From NCBI RefSeq assembly GCF_008014695.1, contig NZ_VOXE01000001.1:682001-746000 (forward strand): 64,000 nucleotides of DNA. Direction: 5' to 3'. The DNA comes from Chryseobacterium sp. Its GTDB lineage: Bacteria; Bacteroidota; Bacteroidia; Flavobacteriales; Weeksellaceae. The notes beneath the pieces were generated by a model that worked only from the letters and a program-made list of their open reading frames with translations, made no database searches and was not told where the DNA came from. Position numbers and translations under genes: made by a program. Below are positions 26,567 through 35,208 of the stretch, one piece after another. Position 1 is the stretch's first letter. Every line of letters starts with the position of its first letter.

Positions 26567-26592
26567 AAAAGCGGACTCTCGTCCGCTTTTAA
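26567..26592. terminator. Bidirectional terminator
   Basis: AAAAGCGGAC (26567-26576) and GTCCGCTTTT (26581-26590) around TCTC, shared by the convergent secreted protein and lipocalin genes. Confidence 0.85.
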
Positions 26593-26597
26593 ATTGA

Positions 26598-27131
26598 TCA
26601 GTCCTGTTCTACCCAGATCAGGTTTTCTGTTTTATAACCTATTGCTTTTGCTTTTTTTAGAAAACGCTGCTTAATGTTTTCAGGGATGGTCTTTTCCCGG
26701 GAGAGGATCCAGAGATAATCCAAATCGTCGCCCGCCACCAAAGCGTATCTGTAATCCTCCAGGTCAATCACATTATATCCGGCCCAGAAGGGTTTAAAGA
26801 ACGACACTTTCAGCCTCGCCACCGTTTTATCCTGAACAAATCTTGCCTCGCCTTCTGCTTCCGCCCATTTGTTCTTTTCCGTATTGTAGCCTTTGTTCAG
26901 TACTTTAATCGTGCCGTTTTCGTTAAGCGCATACTCGGCGGTCACGTTTTTAAGGTTTCTTTCGAAACGGTAATCGAATCTTGCGATTTCATACCATTTG
27001 CCGAGATATTTTTCGGAACTGAAACCGGTCACTGCAGTCGCGCCATCCGGAATTTTGGGCGTGCATGCGCTCAGAACAAAAAGACCCAGAAGGCCTAAAC
27101 CTAGCGCTGCCGATATTTTGTGAAATTTCAT
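26598..27131 (-). CDS. Outer-membrane lipocalin (Blc-like)
   Basis: 177 residues. Lipoprotein signal with lipobox LSAC (Cys22). Lipocalin motif 1 is YLGKWYEIARFDYRFERNLKNVTAEYALNENGTIKVLNKGY (G-x-W-Y), motif 2 is ALVAGDDLDYLWILSREKTIP. Bacterial Blc binds lysophospholipids and is anchored in the outer membrane, often induced in starvation or osmotic stress. It lies 11 bases after a flavin-nucleotide type protein on the same strand. Confidence 0.9.
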   Translation of the reverse strand: MKFHKISAALGLGLLGLFVLSACTPKIPDGATAVTGFSSEKYLGKWYEIARFDYRFERNLKNVTAEYALNENGTIKVLNKGYNTEKNKWAEAEGEARFVQDKTVARLKVSFFKPFWAGYNVIDLEDYRYALVAGDDLDYLWILSREKTIPENIKQRFLKKAKAIGYKTENLIWVEQD

Positions 27132-27142
27132 TTGGAATGGGT

Positions 27143-27661
27143 TTATATTTCCAGTTTCCCCTCTACCCCGCCGTCTTCCATTTTAGCACCGGTCGCTGCT
27201 ACCAACAGCATTTTTGCCATGGCTACGAGTTTATTCTCTTTCGTTTCGTAATAATAAGAATCGACCGGTTTTACGCGGATGATCGTCACTCTCGGATCAT
27301 CTTTCCCGTCGAACCAGGCGTTGGCGAAATCGGTCCAGTACTTCTCGATCAAGGCAGGATCTTTGTGAATAGAGGCCTCACCCAAAACATAAAGGTATTC
27401 ATACTTGCCGTTGTTCTGAAAATAGAGCTGTACTCTGGCATCGTTGGAGATCTCTTCGTTCTTATGACTTTCAGATGAACTGATGAACCAGAGGTTTCCA
27501 TGCTCGCAAACTTCCTGAAGTGCCATCGGACGCGTATGCGGAAGATTGGAATCAATATTGGTGGTGAAAAAACAGTTCCCTGCCGCTTCTGCAAGTTCCT
27601 TCATCTTTTCGATGGCCTGCTCACTGGTAAGGTTTTCTTTTGGTGAAATTGCTTCTGACAT
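27143..27661 (-). CDS. Pyridoxamine 5'-phosphate oxidase-like (general stress FMN-binding) protein
   Basis: 172 residues with a split-barrel FMN fold: CFFTTNIDSNLPHTRPMALQEVCEHGNLWFISSSES and ARVQLYFQNNGKYEYLYVLGEASI. It matches the 'general stress protein 26' branch of the PNPOx-like superfamily. Such proteins bind FMN or related flavin; the substrate is not known. It lies between the lipocalin and STAS-like genes on one strand, likely one transcript. Confidence 0.82.
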   Translation of the reverse strand: MSEAISPKENLTSEQAIEKMKELAEAAGNCFFTTNIDSNLPHTRPMALQEVCEHGNLWFISSSESHKNEEISNDARVQLYFQNNGKYEYLYVLGEASIHKDPALIEKYWTDFANAWFDGKDDPRVTIIRVKPVDSYYYETKENKLVAMAKMLLVAATGAKMEDGGVEGKLEI

Positions 27662-27682
27662 AATTGTATATTTTTAATGTGG

Positions 27683-28051
27683 TTAATTTTGATCTGATAC
27701 CCAAGCTACAGCAGCGTCATAGTCGCTGTGTTCAAAAACCTTGAACTCCCCGATCATCACTTTGCTGAAAATATCGGTAACCACTTTGATGGTTGCGGAA
27801 TCTGAAATGATCGCCGAACGGTTCCATTTGGTGAGTTCCTTCAGGCCGAGCCAGGCATCGGAAATCCAGGCGCCGGAAGTGAAATTTTTAACATCCGTGT
27901 CCAGCACGAGCATGTAGTTCAGTTGGTCCTGGGTTTTAAGGAATTCCTTTACTTCAGGAATCACGGTGTTCTGAAAATCTTCTGCAGTTACATCGCCCGT
28001 AGCGCGGAAGCCGATCATATTGCCGGGAAGGTCATTAATTTTTGAAATCAT
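27683..28051 (-). CDS. SpoIIAA-like (STAS/SEC14) protein
   Basis: 122 residues from MISKINDLPGNMIGFRATGDVTAEDFQNTVIPEVKEFLK (ATG 28049-28051); the frame is open 15 codons further to 28096. NYMLVLDTDVKNFTSGAWISDAWLGLKELTKWNRSAIISDS and VFEHSDYDAAVAWV are typical of the SpoIIAA-like family (PF11964). These are small cytosolic proteins of uncertain role, often found with stress genes; the neighbours here agree. Confidence 0.78.
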   Translation of the reverse strand: MISKINDLPGNMIGFRATGDVTAEDFQNTVIPEVKEFLKTQDQLNYMLVLDTDVKNFTSGAWISDAWLGLKELTKWNRSAIISDSATIKVVTDIFSKVMIGEFKVFEHSDYDAAVAWVSDQN

Positions 28052-28119
28052 GTGGTAATTTTTAAAGTGAATATCTTGACGGTTTTGAACAAACAATTAA
28101 TGTTCCATTTTTGTCCAGA

Positions 28120-28785
28120 TCAGGAAAACTGTCCGGAACCGTCCATTTCAAAGATCAGGTTCTCGGAAAAGGCAATGCAGTGATAATCGCCGCAGGATTT
28201 CGTATCCAGGCCGGTAAATCTGCTGAATGCCGGAAGCACAAGCTGCGTTTCGGAATATCGGTAACAGGGCAGACTCACGCTTTTATTCCGTTCCAGCTTC
28301 AGCGTTATTCCGGGATGAAGATGTCCGGATACCAGGAAACTTCCTTCTCTGTCTTCCGGCTCATGTATAAAGGTAAAAGGTGGCATCTCAAGTTCAGAAC
28401 CGCAGATTTCAACGGATTTCTTTTCCAGAAACGAGGCTTTAAAAACATCGTGGTTCCCTTTGATGATCCTGATGCGGACGTGCGGAAACTGGACCTGCCA
28501 TTCTTCAAAAATAGCATAGTCGGAATTTTTACCGGCATGCAGGAAATCTCCCACGATGAGGACCTGTTCGGCGTCAAAATGTTTGATCAGTGCTCCGAGC
28601 CGTGCCAGATCATCACTCAGGATATCAGACGGAACCGGAATTCCGTTCCTGCGGAAATAAGCGGTCTTCCCCACATGAAGATCACTCAGGATCAGGGCTT
28701 TTTCTCCTGTCCAGAAAAGTGCCCTTTCGTTGGTAAAGATGATCTCTTGGTTTTTAATGGTTTTTGTGATGGTTTTCAGCGTCAT
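28120..28785 (-). CDS. pdeM: Ligase-associated DNA damage response endonuclease PdeM
   Basis: 221 residues, calcineurin-like metallophosphoesterase. Metal-binding motifs in order: LILSDLHVGKTAYFRRNG, VGDFLHAG, IKGNHDV and VSGHLHPG. PdeM is part of the four-gene ligase-associated repair set (exonuclease, ligase, Lhr-like helicase, PdeM). Its start overlaps the helicase stop (ATGA), so it is the last gene of the operon that runs from 33888 leftward. Expected cytosolic DNA end-processing role; the substrate is not established by sequence. Confidence 0.9.
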   Translation of the reverse strand: MTLKTITKTIKNQEIIFTNERALFWTGEKALILSDLHVGKTAYFRRNGIPVPSDILSDDLARLGALIKHFDAEQVLIVGDFLHAGKNSDYAIFEEWQVQFPHVRIRIIKGNHDVFKASFLEKKSVEICGSELEMPPFTFIHEPEDREGSFLVSGHLHPGITLKLERNKSVSLPCYRYSETQLVLPAFSRFTGLDTKSCGDYHCIAFSENLIFEMDGSGQFS

Positions 28786-31235
28786 TTCCGGAGTCTTTTT
28801 TTCATGGCTTCGGTTTTAAGCCTCAAAATCCTTGCCGAGAGTTCTTCACTGCTCAGACTTTGGCGCATGCTGTCGACTTTAATCGGGAAACTGAGCGGCG
28901 TAAAAGCATTCGACTGTTTCACAATGATCCGGCTGTCGTGAATCCTGCTGAATGCCTGTGCAAGCCTCGCTTCATCGATCTGCTGGAAGAATACTTCTGC
29001 ATAGGCCTGTTTCAGCAGCAGGTTCTGCGGATCATAATCCTCGAGCACATTGAAGATGAGCCCCGCTGAAGACTGCAGGTTTTTATTGTTCTTCTGCTGT
29101 CCCGGATAATTTCGGATGACCATTCCAGAGATCACGGCAATGTCACGAAATTTCCGTCTGGCCATTTCCGTGGAGTTCACCGAACTCAAAACATCCTTGA
29201 TCAGATTTTCCTTGTTGAGTATTTCCTGAATATTGCTGTCATCCACCGGAATCTCGAGTTTTGAGAACAGTTCAAAGCCGTAATCGTTCATGGCCATCGA
29301 AAAAGAGATGGGGGAAATCCTGGAGATTCGGTAGGCCACGAGTGCGGCCATGATCTCGTGCAGAAGCCTCCCTTCAAAAGGATACATGAAGAGATGGAAC
29401 CCTTCACGCGTTTTTATCTTTTCCACCAGAAACTCATCCTCTTTCGGGATATGGGAATTTTCCTGCTGGCTGACGAGGAGCGGATGCAGGAATTTCAGCT
29501 CTTTTTCGGAAGATTTGGCATCGAGCGATTCTGACAGTTTCTGCCTTAAAAAACCACTCAGGGAAGAGGACAGCGGCAGTCTTCCGCCCAGATAACTCGG
29601 GACAATGGCTTTTCCGGAAGAGTTGCGGACATATACCGTCATTTCCTTTATATGCGAAACTTCGAGCACTCTTCCGGCCAGAACAAAACGGTCATTCTTC
29701 TTGAGCTTCGAAATGAAATATTCCTCGATCATTCCGACATAGCCACCGCTGAAAAATTTCACCTTCATCATCGAATCGCTTACAATTGCCCCGATGTTAA
29801 AGCGGTGCAGCATCGCAATCCTGCGCGAAGTGACTTTATACAAACCATCCTCCACCACGACCTTGTGGTATTCTTCATAGTTCTTCAGTTTTCCACCTAC
29901 GGTAATGAAGGAAAGGATCCAGTTCCAGTCTTCCGGCGTGACTTCCCGGAAAGCGTGGGTCCGTACAATCTGTCGGTACGTTTCCTTTTCTTCGAAACCC
30001 ATCCCCACGGCCAGTGTCATGACGAACTGAAGCAGCACATCGTAACACAGCACCAAAGGCTCCCGCGGTTCAATCCGGTTCTGTTTCACGGCTTCCTTTA
30101 AAGCGGCAACTTCAATGAGTTCCAGAGAATGGGTCGGAACGAAATAGATTTTCGAAGTTTCATACGGCGAATGCCCGCTACGGCCGGCGCGCTGCAGGAA
30201 ACGTGCGATCCCTTTGCTGGAACCGATCTGAATGACCGTATCCACCGGCTTAAAATCGACGCCCAGATCCAGTGAAGAAGTGGAAATCACGGCTTTGAGG
30301 TATCCCGAAGACAGGTTTTCTTCAATCCAGATGCGGATGTCTTTATCAACAGAACTGTGGTGAATAGCGATCTGTCCGGCAAAATCGGGATGCACGGTCA
30401 GCAGAACCTGATACCACATTTCCGCCTGGCTGCGCGTATTCGTGAACACCAGAGTCGTGTTGCTCGCGAGGATGATCGGAATGATCTTATCGGCGAGTTT
30501 GGTTCCCAAATGACCGGCCCACGGAAGGATTTCAAGATCATCGGGAAAGACCGAACGGATCTCGATCTTCTTTTTCTCCTTTGCGACTACTTTTGTCTTT
30601 TTGAGATCATACGGAATCAGTACTTCCATGGCCTGATCCAGATTTCCGATCGTGGCCGTTATTCCCCATATCCTGAGGTCTTTGCGATAGCTGAAAATGC
30701 GCGACAAGGCCAGTTCGGTCATGACGCCGCGCTTGGAACTGAGGAGTTCATGCCATTCATCTACAACGATGCACTGCAGGTTCTTGAAGAAATTCAGGTG
30801 ATTTTTCTGTGCCAGCAGCAAATGGAGACTTTCGGGCGTGATGATGAGAATGTCGGGCATCTTTTTGGTCTGCTTCGCCCGGATGTCTTTAGGCGTATCG
30901 CCGTTCCTTACGTCCACTTCCCAGTCGAGGCCGATTTCTTCGAGTGCTTCGCTCATGGCTTTGGCAATATCCTTTGCAAGGGCACGAAGCGGCGTGATCC
31001 AGAGCAGTTTCATGCCGTGCTTATACTGTTCCGGGTGATTCATGAAATCGATGACGACCGCCAGAAATGCGGAAAAGGTCTTTCCGAAACCGGTTGGTGC
31101 GATGACCATCCCGGAGTAATTTCGGGAATATTTGCACCAGGTTTCCGCCTGAAAACCGAAAGGTTCCATGTTCTTGGATTCCATCCATTTGTGAATGATC
31201 TGATAGCCGTCGGAATTCCGGAATTTCTCGGTCAT
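28782..31235 (-). CDS. Ligase-associated DEXH helicase (Lhr-like)
   Basis: 817 residues, SF2 helicase. Motifs: Walker A APTGFGKTFSAFLAV, Walker B VDEWHELLSSKRGV, motif III GITATIGNL, motif IV-V SSLDLGVDFKPVD and motif VI QRAGRSGHS. The C-terminal 400 residues match the Lhr-core region with winged-helix/DUF4145-like parts. In Pseudomonas and Bacteroidota this helicase is linked to a ligase, an exonuclease and PdeM for DNA repair. It overlaps pdeM and follows the ligase gene by 29 bases. Confidence 0.92.
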   Translation of the reverse strand: MTEKFRNSDGYQIIHKWMESKNMEPFGFQAETWCKYSRNYSGMVIAPTGFGKTFSAFLAVVIDFMNHPEQYKHGMKLLWITPLRALAKDIAKAMSEALEEIGLDWEVDVRNGDTPKDIRAKQTKKMPDILIITPESLHLLLAQKNHLNFFKNLQCIVVDEWHELLSSKRGVMTELALSRIFSYRKDLRIWGITATIGNLDQAMEVLIPYDLKKTKVVAKEKKKIEIRSVFPDDLEILPWAGHLGTKLADKIIPIILASNTTLVFTNTRSQAEMWYQVLLTVHPDFAGQIAIHHSSVDKDIRIWIEENLSSGYLKAVISTSSLDLGVDFKPVDTVIQIGSSKGIARFLQRAGRSGHSPYETSKIYFVPTHSLELIEVAALKEAVKQNRIEPREPLVLCYDVLLQFVMTLAVGMGFEEKETYRQIVRTHAFREVTPEDWNWILSFITVGGKLKNYEEYHKVVVEDGLYKVTSRRIAMLHRFNIGAIVSDSMMKVKFFSGGYVGMIEEYFISKLKKNDRFVLAGRVLEVSHIKEMTVYVRNSSGKAIVPSYLGGRLPLSSSLSGFLRQKLSESLDAKSSEKELKFLHPLLVSQQENSHIPKEDEFLVEKIKTREGFHLFMYPFEGRLLHEIMAALVAYRISRISPISFSMAMNDYGFELFSKLEIPVDDSNIQEILNKENLIKDVLSSVNSTEMARRKFRDIAVISGMVIRNYPGQQKNNKNLQSSAGLIFNVLEDYDPQNLLLKQAYAEVFFQQIDEARLAQAFSRIHDSRIIVKQSNAFTPLSFPIKVDSMRQSLSSEELSARILRLKTEAMKKRLRK

Positions 31236-31264
31236 GTGGGTTTTAAGCAGTCAAAATCTGACTT

Positions 31265-32845
31265 TTATTTGATGAGTTTTTTGATTTCTTCAATATCATC
31301 GATCTCTTCCACGGTTTTGTCTTTCCGCCAGCGGACAATCCTGGGAAAGCGCACCGCTACCCCGCTTTTGTGGCGGCTGCTGAAACCTATGCCTTCAAAA
31401 GCGATCTCGAAGACGAGTTCAGGTTTAACCGTGCGGACCGGACCGAATTTCTCAATTGCATTCTTGTTCACGAATCTGCTCACTTCCATGATCTCCTTAT
31501 CGGTAAGTCCCGAGTAGGCTTTGGCGATGGTCACGAGATTCCCGCCGCTTTTTACCGCAAATGTATAATCGGTGTAGTAGCTGCTCCGTCTTCCCGATCC
31601 CTTCTGCGCATAGATGAGGACCGCATCAATCGTGAGCGGACTCACTTTCCATTTCCACCAGTCTCCTTTTTTCCTGCCGGCGTGGTAGTGGGAATTTATT
31701 TCTTTCAGCATGAGGCCTTCGGAATTGTTGTCCCGTGATTGCTCACGGATCTCAGTGAGCTCCTCCCAAGTTTCTGTATCTACGATTTCTGAAATCAGGA
31801 TGTTTCCGGTCGGATGGTCTTTGATGAGGCTTTCCAGGAGCAGCCTTCGCTCTGTGAGGGGTTTTTCACGGAGATCCTCCCCTTCCAGTTCCAGGATATC
31901 GTAGACGAATATCTTTACCGGGAGTTCTTCGAGCATCTTCTTCGGAATGGTCTTTCGGTTGAGGCGTTTCTGAAGTTCATTGAAATTCATTACCTGACCG
32001 TCTTTCACGACGAGAATTTCGCCGTCGATGACAAAATTGCCGGTCATTTCATTCAGGGCGGATACGACTTCCGGAAACTGTTCGGTGACGAGTTCCTCAC
32101 CGCGGGACCAAATGAAGACCTCCTCATTCCGTTTGATGAACTGCCCACGGATGCCGTCCCATTTGTATTCCGCCTGCCAGTTTTGGCGGTCGCCGAGTTC
32201 TTCGATCTCCTTTTCAAGCGGATACGCGAGACAGAACGGATAGGGTTTGGAATCATCGGGATTGATATTGGTTCCCTGAATGAGGTTTTCAAAATCTTCT
32301 TCCTCGATCTTCCATTTTCCCATGATGCTGTGCATCAGAATATTGGCGTCGATGCCCGAATATTTGGAGAGGGCGTTGATGAGCAGTTTCTTCGATACGC
32401 CAATGCGGAAGCTCCCGCCGATGAGTTTATTGAATATAAAACGTTCGAGGTGGTTGAGTCCGTTCCAAGATTCCAGCACGTAGGCTTTCTTCTCCTCATC
32501 AGTCAGATCCTTCAGGGCAATCAGTTCTGCCATCCATTGGGTGAGGGTCTTTTCGATGGTTTCATTCGGATTGGGCAGGATCAGGGATAAGGTTTCACCC
32601 AAATCACCCACTGAAGAGTACGATTCCACAAAAAGCCATTCGGGAAGCCCGGTGATTTCGAGTGCCCATTGTTTCAGAAGATTCGTATTGACAGGTCTTT
32701 TGGGTCTTTTTCCTGTAAACAAAGCCAGAAACCACAAACGGTCACTTGAATTGGCCGTCTGCAGGTAATACACCATTGCATCCACTTTTGCATTGGTCTT
32801 GTTCGTACTGTCGAGGGTATTGATGAGTTGGGCAAAATCTTTCAT
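31265..32845 (-). CDS. ATP-dependent DNA ligase
   Basis: 526 residues. The nucleotidyltransferase lysine is K228 in AEYKWDGIRGQ (KxDGxR). Other motifs: FIWSRGEELV, NFVIDGEILVV, EGLMLKEINSHY and KGDWWKWK (motif V). An N-terminal DNA-binding domain (about 1-200) precedes the catalytic core and a C-terminal OB fold with DAVLIYAQKGSGRR. It is the bacterial LigB/LigC-type ATP ligase of the ligase-associated repair cluster and joins nicks, distinct from the essential NAD ligase. Confidence 0.92.
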   Translation of the reverse strand: MKDFAQLINTLDSTNKTNAKVDAMVYYLQTANSSDRLWFLALFTGKRPKRPVNTNLLKQWALEITGLPEWLFVESYSSVGDLGETLSLILPNPNETIEKTLTQWMAELIALKDLTDEEKKAYVLESWNGLNHLERFIFNKLIGGSFRIGVSKKLLINALSKYSGIDANILMHSIMGKWKIEEEDFENLIQGTNINPDDSKPYPFCLAYPLEKEIEELGDRQNWQAEYKWDGIRGQFIKRNEEVFIWSRGEELVTEQFPEVVSALNEMTGNFVIDGEILVVKDGQVMNFNELQKRLNRKTIPKKMLEELPVKIFVYDILELEGEDLREKPLTERRLLLESLIKDHPTGNILISEIVDTETWEELTEIREQSRDNNSEGLMLKEINSHYHAGRKKGDWWKWKVSPLTIDAVLIYAQKGSGRRSSYYTDYTFAVKSGGNLVTIAKAYSGLTDKEIMEVSRFVNKNAIEKFGPVRTVKPELVFEIAFEGIGFSSRHKSGVAVRFPRIVRWRKDKTVEEIDDIEEIKKLIK

Positions 32846-32850
32846 GCAGC

Positions 32851-33888
32851 CTATTCTTTTGTGAGGATTTCTTTTTCCTCCAGTTCTTCGTCACCGAAAA
32901 TGGTCTGAAGTTCTACGGCATCGATTCCGAGTTCATTCAGATATTTTGAAAAAACAGCGGTCTGACCATGGGTCACATATACCTTTTCCGCTCCAGTGGC
33001 TTTCACCGTATTGATCAGTCCGTTCCAGTCGGCATGATCGGAAATGGAAAATCCGGCATCTGCAGAGCGCCACCTTCTGGATCCACGCACCTGCATCCAG
33101 CCTGAACAGATGGCCGTGGCGCGTTCCGGGATTTTTTTGATGACATTGGAATCAAACAGGGCCGGCGGCAGGATGACGATCTCTCCTTTTACCTCCTTGA
33201 TGTTATCGATGAAATTCACCGTTTCATAGTCAGGAAGGTCGATGCCCACGGATTCAATCCCTTCATTGAGCCGCGCGATGGACTGGTGCACAAAAATTTT
33301 TCCGCTGCCTTCCACCGATTTCATGATTCGCTGGGCTTTCCCCAAAGAATAGCCGATAAAGACAGAGGTTTTTCCGTTGCTGCGGTTTTGTTCCACCCAG
33401 GACTGCATGAGTTCCGAATACGCTTCCGGTTTCAGCCAGTTGTAAATGGGCAGCCCGAAAGTGCTTTCGGTAATGAATTCATTGCATTTTACGAGTTCAA
33501 AAGGCGTTGAAAGCCCGTCGTCATCCGTTTTATAATCACCGGAGAAGACAATGACGTAGCCTTTGTACTCCATTCTGATCTGGGAGGAGCCGACGATGTG
33601 ACCGGCGGGAAAAAAGGAAACCTTTACGCCGTTGATGCTTATCTCTTCGGCATATCCCAGACTCTGGACTTCGATATCCTCCCCGATCCGGAGTTTTAAA
33701 ATAGGTTTTGTGTAATGGTGACAGAGGTATTTCTTCATCCCCCATCTTGCGTGGTCGCCGTGACCGTGGGAGATGACCGCCATATCCACCGGTTTCCAGG
33801 GGTCGAGATAAAATTTCCCCGGGATGCAGTAGATACCTTTGTCGGTAAAGCGGATGAAAGTTGGGTTTTTCACAAAAAGTTTTTGCAA
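32851..33888 (-). CDS. Ligase-associated DNA repair exonuclease (MBL fold)
   Basis: 345 residues. Metallo-beta-lactamase/beta-CASP nuclease with VISHGHGDHARWGMKK (HxHxDH), FFPAGHIVGSSQI (metal His) and VIVFSGDYK. The C-terminal GSRRWRSADAGFSISDHADWNGL and VYVTHG match the SNM1/Pso2-like ligase-associated exonucleases. It is the first gene of the operon exonuclease-ligase-helicase-pdeM, with gaps of 5, 29 and -4 bases. Confidence 0.92.
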   Translation of the reverse strand: MQKLFVKNPTFIRFTDKGIYCIPGKFYLDPWKPVDMAVISHGHGDHARWGMKKYLCHHYTKPILKLRIGEDIEVQSLGYAEEISINGVKVSFFPAGHIVGSSQIRMEYKGYVIVFSGDYKTDDDGLSTPFELVKCNEFITESTFGLPIYNWLKPEAYSELMQSWVEQNRSNGKTSVFIGYSLGKAQRIMKSVEGSGKIFVHQSIARLNEGIESVGIDLPDYETVNFIDNIKEVKGEIVILPPALFDSNVIKKIPERATAICSGWMQVRGSRRWRSADAGFSISDHADWNGLINTVKATGAEKVYVTHGQTAVFSKYLNELGIDAVELQTIFGDEELEEKEILTKE

Positions 33889-34097
33889 CAGAAGCCAAAA
33901 TTAAGCCAAATGGGAGCAGGAAATGATGAGTTTATCCATTGCAGCTACTCATTCAGCTTCGCAAATTTTTCAGATGAAGTACATGATTCCCTTTTCAGGC
34001 ACTCCCATGCACTAAGGTGGCTTTAGAGTGGGAGTTGGTATACTTAAGAGTAGCTTCTCCTCTAAGCCGGTTTTGGTAAACGCCTGGATTCAGATGG

Positions 34098-34150
34098 AAA
34101 AATTTCATCGGTTTTTGCCCCGGCCCTGAAGGGTGACCGATGAAATTTTT
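34098..34150. repeat. IR element, copy A (AAATTTCATCGGT...ACCGATGAAATTT)
   Basis: 15-base inverted arms AAAAATTTCATCGGT (34098-34112) and ACCGATGAAATTTTT (34136-34150) enclose TTTTGCCCCGGCCCTGAAGGGTG. This copy ends 30 bases before the DUF559 start codon. Other copies: 34676-34729, 34879-34930, 35097-35150, 38790-38845 and 38995-39045, plus a partial one at about 34610-34660. Confidence 0.85.
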
Positions 34151-34179
34151 TATAACTTTAATTTTAAAAAACAAAGACT

Positions 34180-34584
34180 GTGAAAAAGATAAGACCTCAT
34201 CGCGACGACGGAATGTGGAAGGGCGCTCCGAAAGAGGGTTTCGCTAAAGCGTCAGTGCTGCGGAATAATCTTACCAAAAGTGAAGCACTTCTCTGGGAGA
34301 GACTGAGGCAGGGACAATTCAAAGGATTAAAATTCAGAAGACAGCATCCTGTCCATATTTATATTGCAGATTTCTACTGCCACAGATACCAATTGATTAT
34401 CGAAATTGACGGCGCCTATCACAACACTCCGGAACAAATCCCGAAAGATGGCAGACGAACGAAAATCCTGGAAGAACTGGGTTTGGTTATTATCAGATTT
34501 ACCAATCTGGAGGTGGAGACCCATATGGAACGAGTTCTGGAGCAAATCGGTGATAAAATCGAAGAATTGAAATCTCAAACGTAA
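34180..34584 (+). CDS. DUF559 endonuclease-domain protein
   Basis: 134 residues from GTG (34180-34182). DUF559 (Vsr-like PD-(D/E)XK) domain: LRNNLTKSEALLWERLRQGQFKGLKFRRQHPVHIYIADFYCHRYQLIIEIDGAYHN, with catalytic Asp of IADFYC and E-I-D of IIEIDG. Such proteins are common in Bacteroidota and are likely small nucleases; natural substrates are unknown. The gene is bracketed by IR element copies (A before, partial copy and B after). The composition is typical of the host; the repeats suggest a link to a mobile or REP-like element (inference). Confidence 0.8.
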   Translation: MKKIRPHRDDGMWKGAPKEGFAKASVLRNNLTKSEALLWERLRQGQFKGLKFRRQHPVHIYIADFYCHRYQLIIEIDGAYHNTPEQIPKDGRRTKILEELGLVIIRFTNLEVETHMERVLEQIGDKIEELKSQT

Positions 34585-34604
34585 ATCGCCTGACCACCAA
34601 AGGG

Positions 34605-35150
34605 AGGAGTTGAAAAATTTCATCGTTTTGCCCAGTTCCCTACTTCGGAAGGTCAGCATAAAAGGATGTACCGGTGGAAAATTTCATCGGTTTTTGCCCC
34701 AGCCCTGAAGGGTGACCGATGAAATTTTTAACGTGATTCAGGAAAGAATACAAGGACCTGCCTGTGTGGTAGAAAGTTTCCAACTGGCTCCCTTCAGGGC
34801 GGGGCATTCCAGGTGGAAAATTTTCAGCGGCTTTGTCCAACCCTGCCGGTCAGAATCAGTATACAAGGCTGGCGGGTGGAAAATTTCATCGGCTTGGCCC
34901 CAGCCCTGAAGGGTGACCGATGAAATTTTAACGTGATTCAGGAAAGAATACACGGACCTTCCTTCAAAGCAGGTAACGTCTCCGGATCCAGAAAATTTTC
35001 CAGGTGGCTCCCTTCAGGGCAATCCAGGTGGAAATTTTCAGCGGTTTGCCCGTCCCTTTTGGTCGACAGGGTGAGCATTAAAAATGGGTGACAGTCAAAA
35101 AATTTCATCGGCTTGGGCCCGGCCCTGAAGGGTGACCGATGAAATTTTTA
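34605..35150. repeat. Composite repeat block 1 (IR copies B, C, D and spacers)
   Basis: A run of about 545 bases holds a partial IR element (about 34610-34660), full copies B (34676-34729), C (34879-34930) and D (35097-35150), and related spacers containing GGCTCCCTTCAGGGC and AACCCTGCCGGTCAGAATC. The B-spacer-C unit (34676-34930) is almost the same as 38790-39045 on the far side of the siderophore genes. No gene of its own is credible; long ORFs here are repeat translations. Confidence 0.85.
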
Positions 35151-35208
35151 ATCAGGTCAGGGAAAAAAACACGAACACTCTCATCACGTTGGGTAAAGGA
35201 TTCTTATT

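Noticed and set aside
34605-35150. Possible CRISPR array or gene set (several ORFs on both strands)
   Set aside because: The repeats are inverted elements of a composite type with long non-uniform spacers; the ORFs are translations of the repeats.
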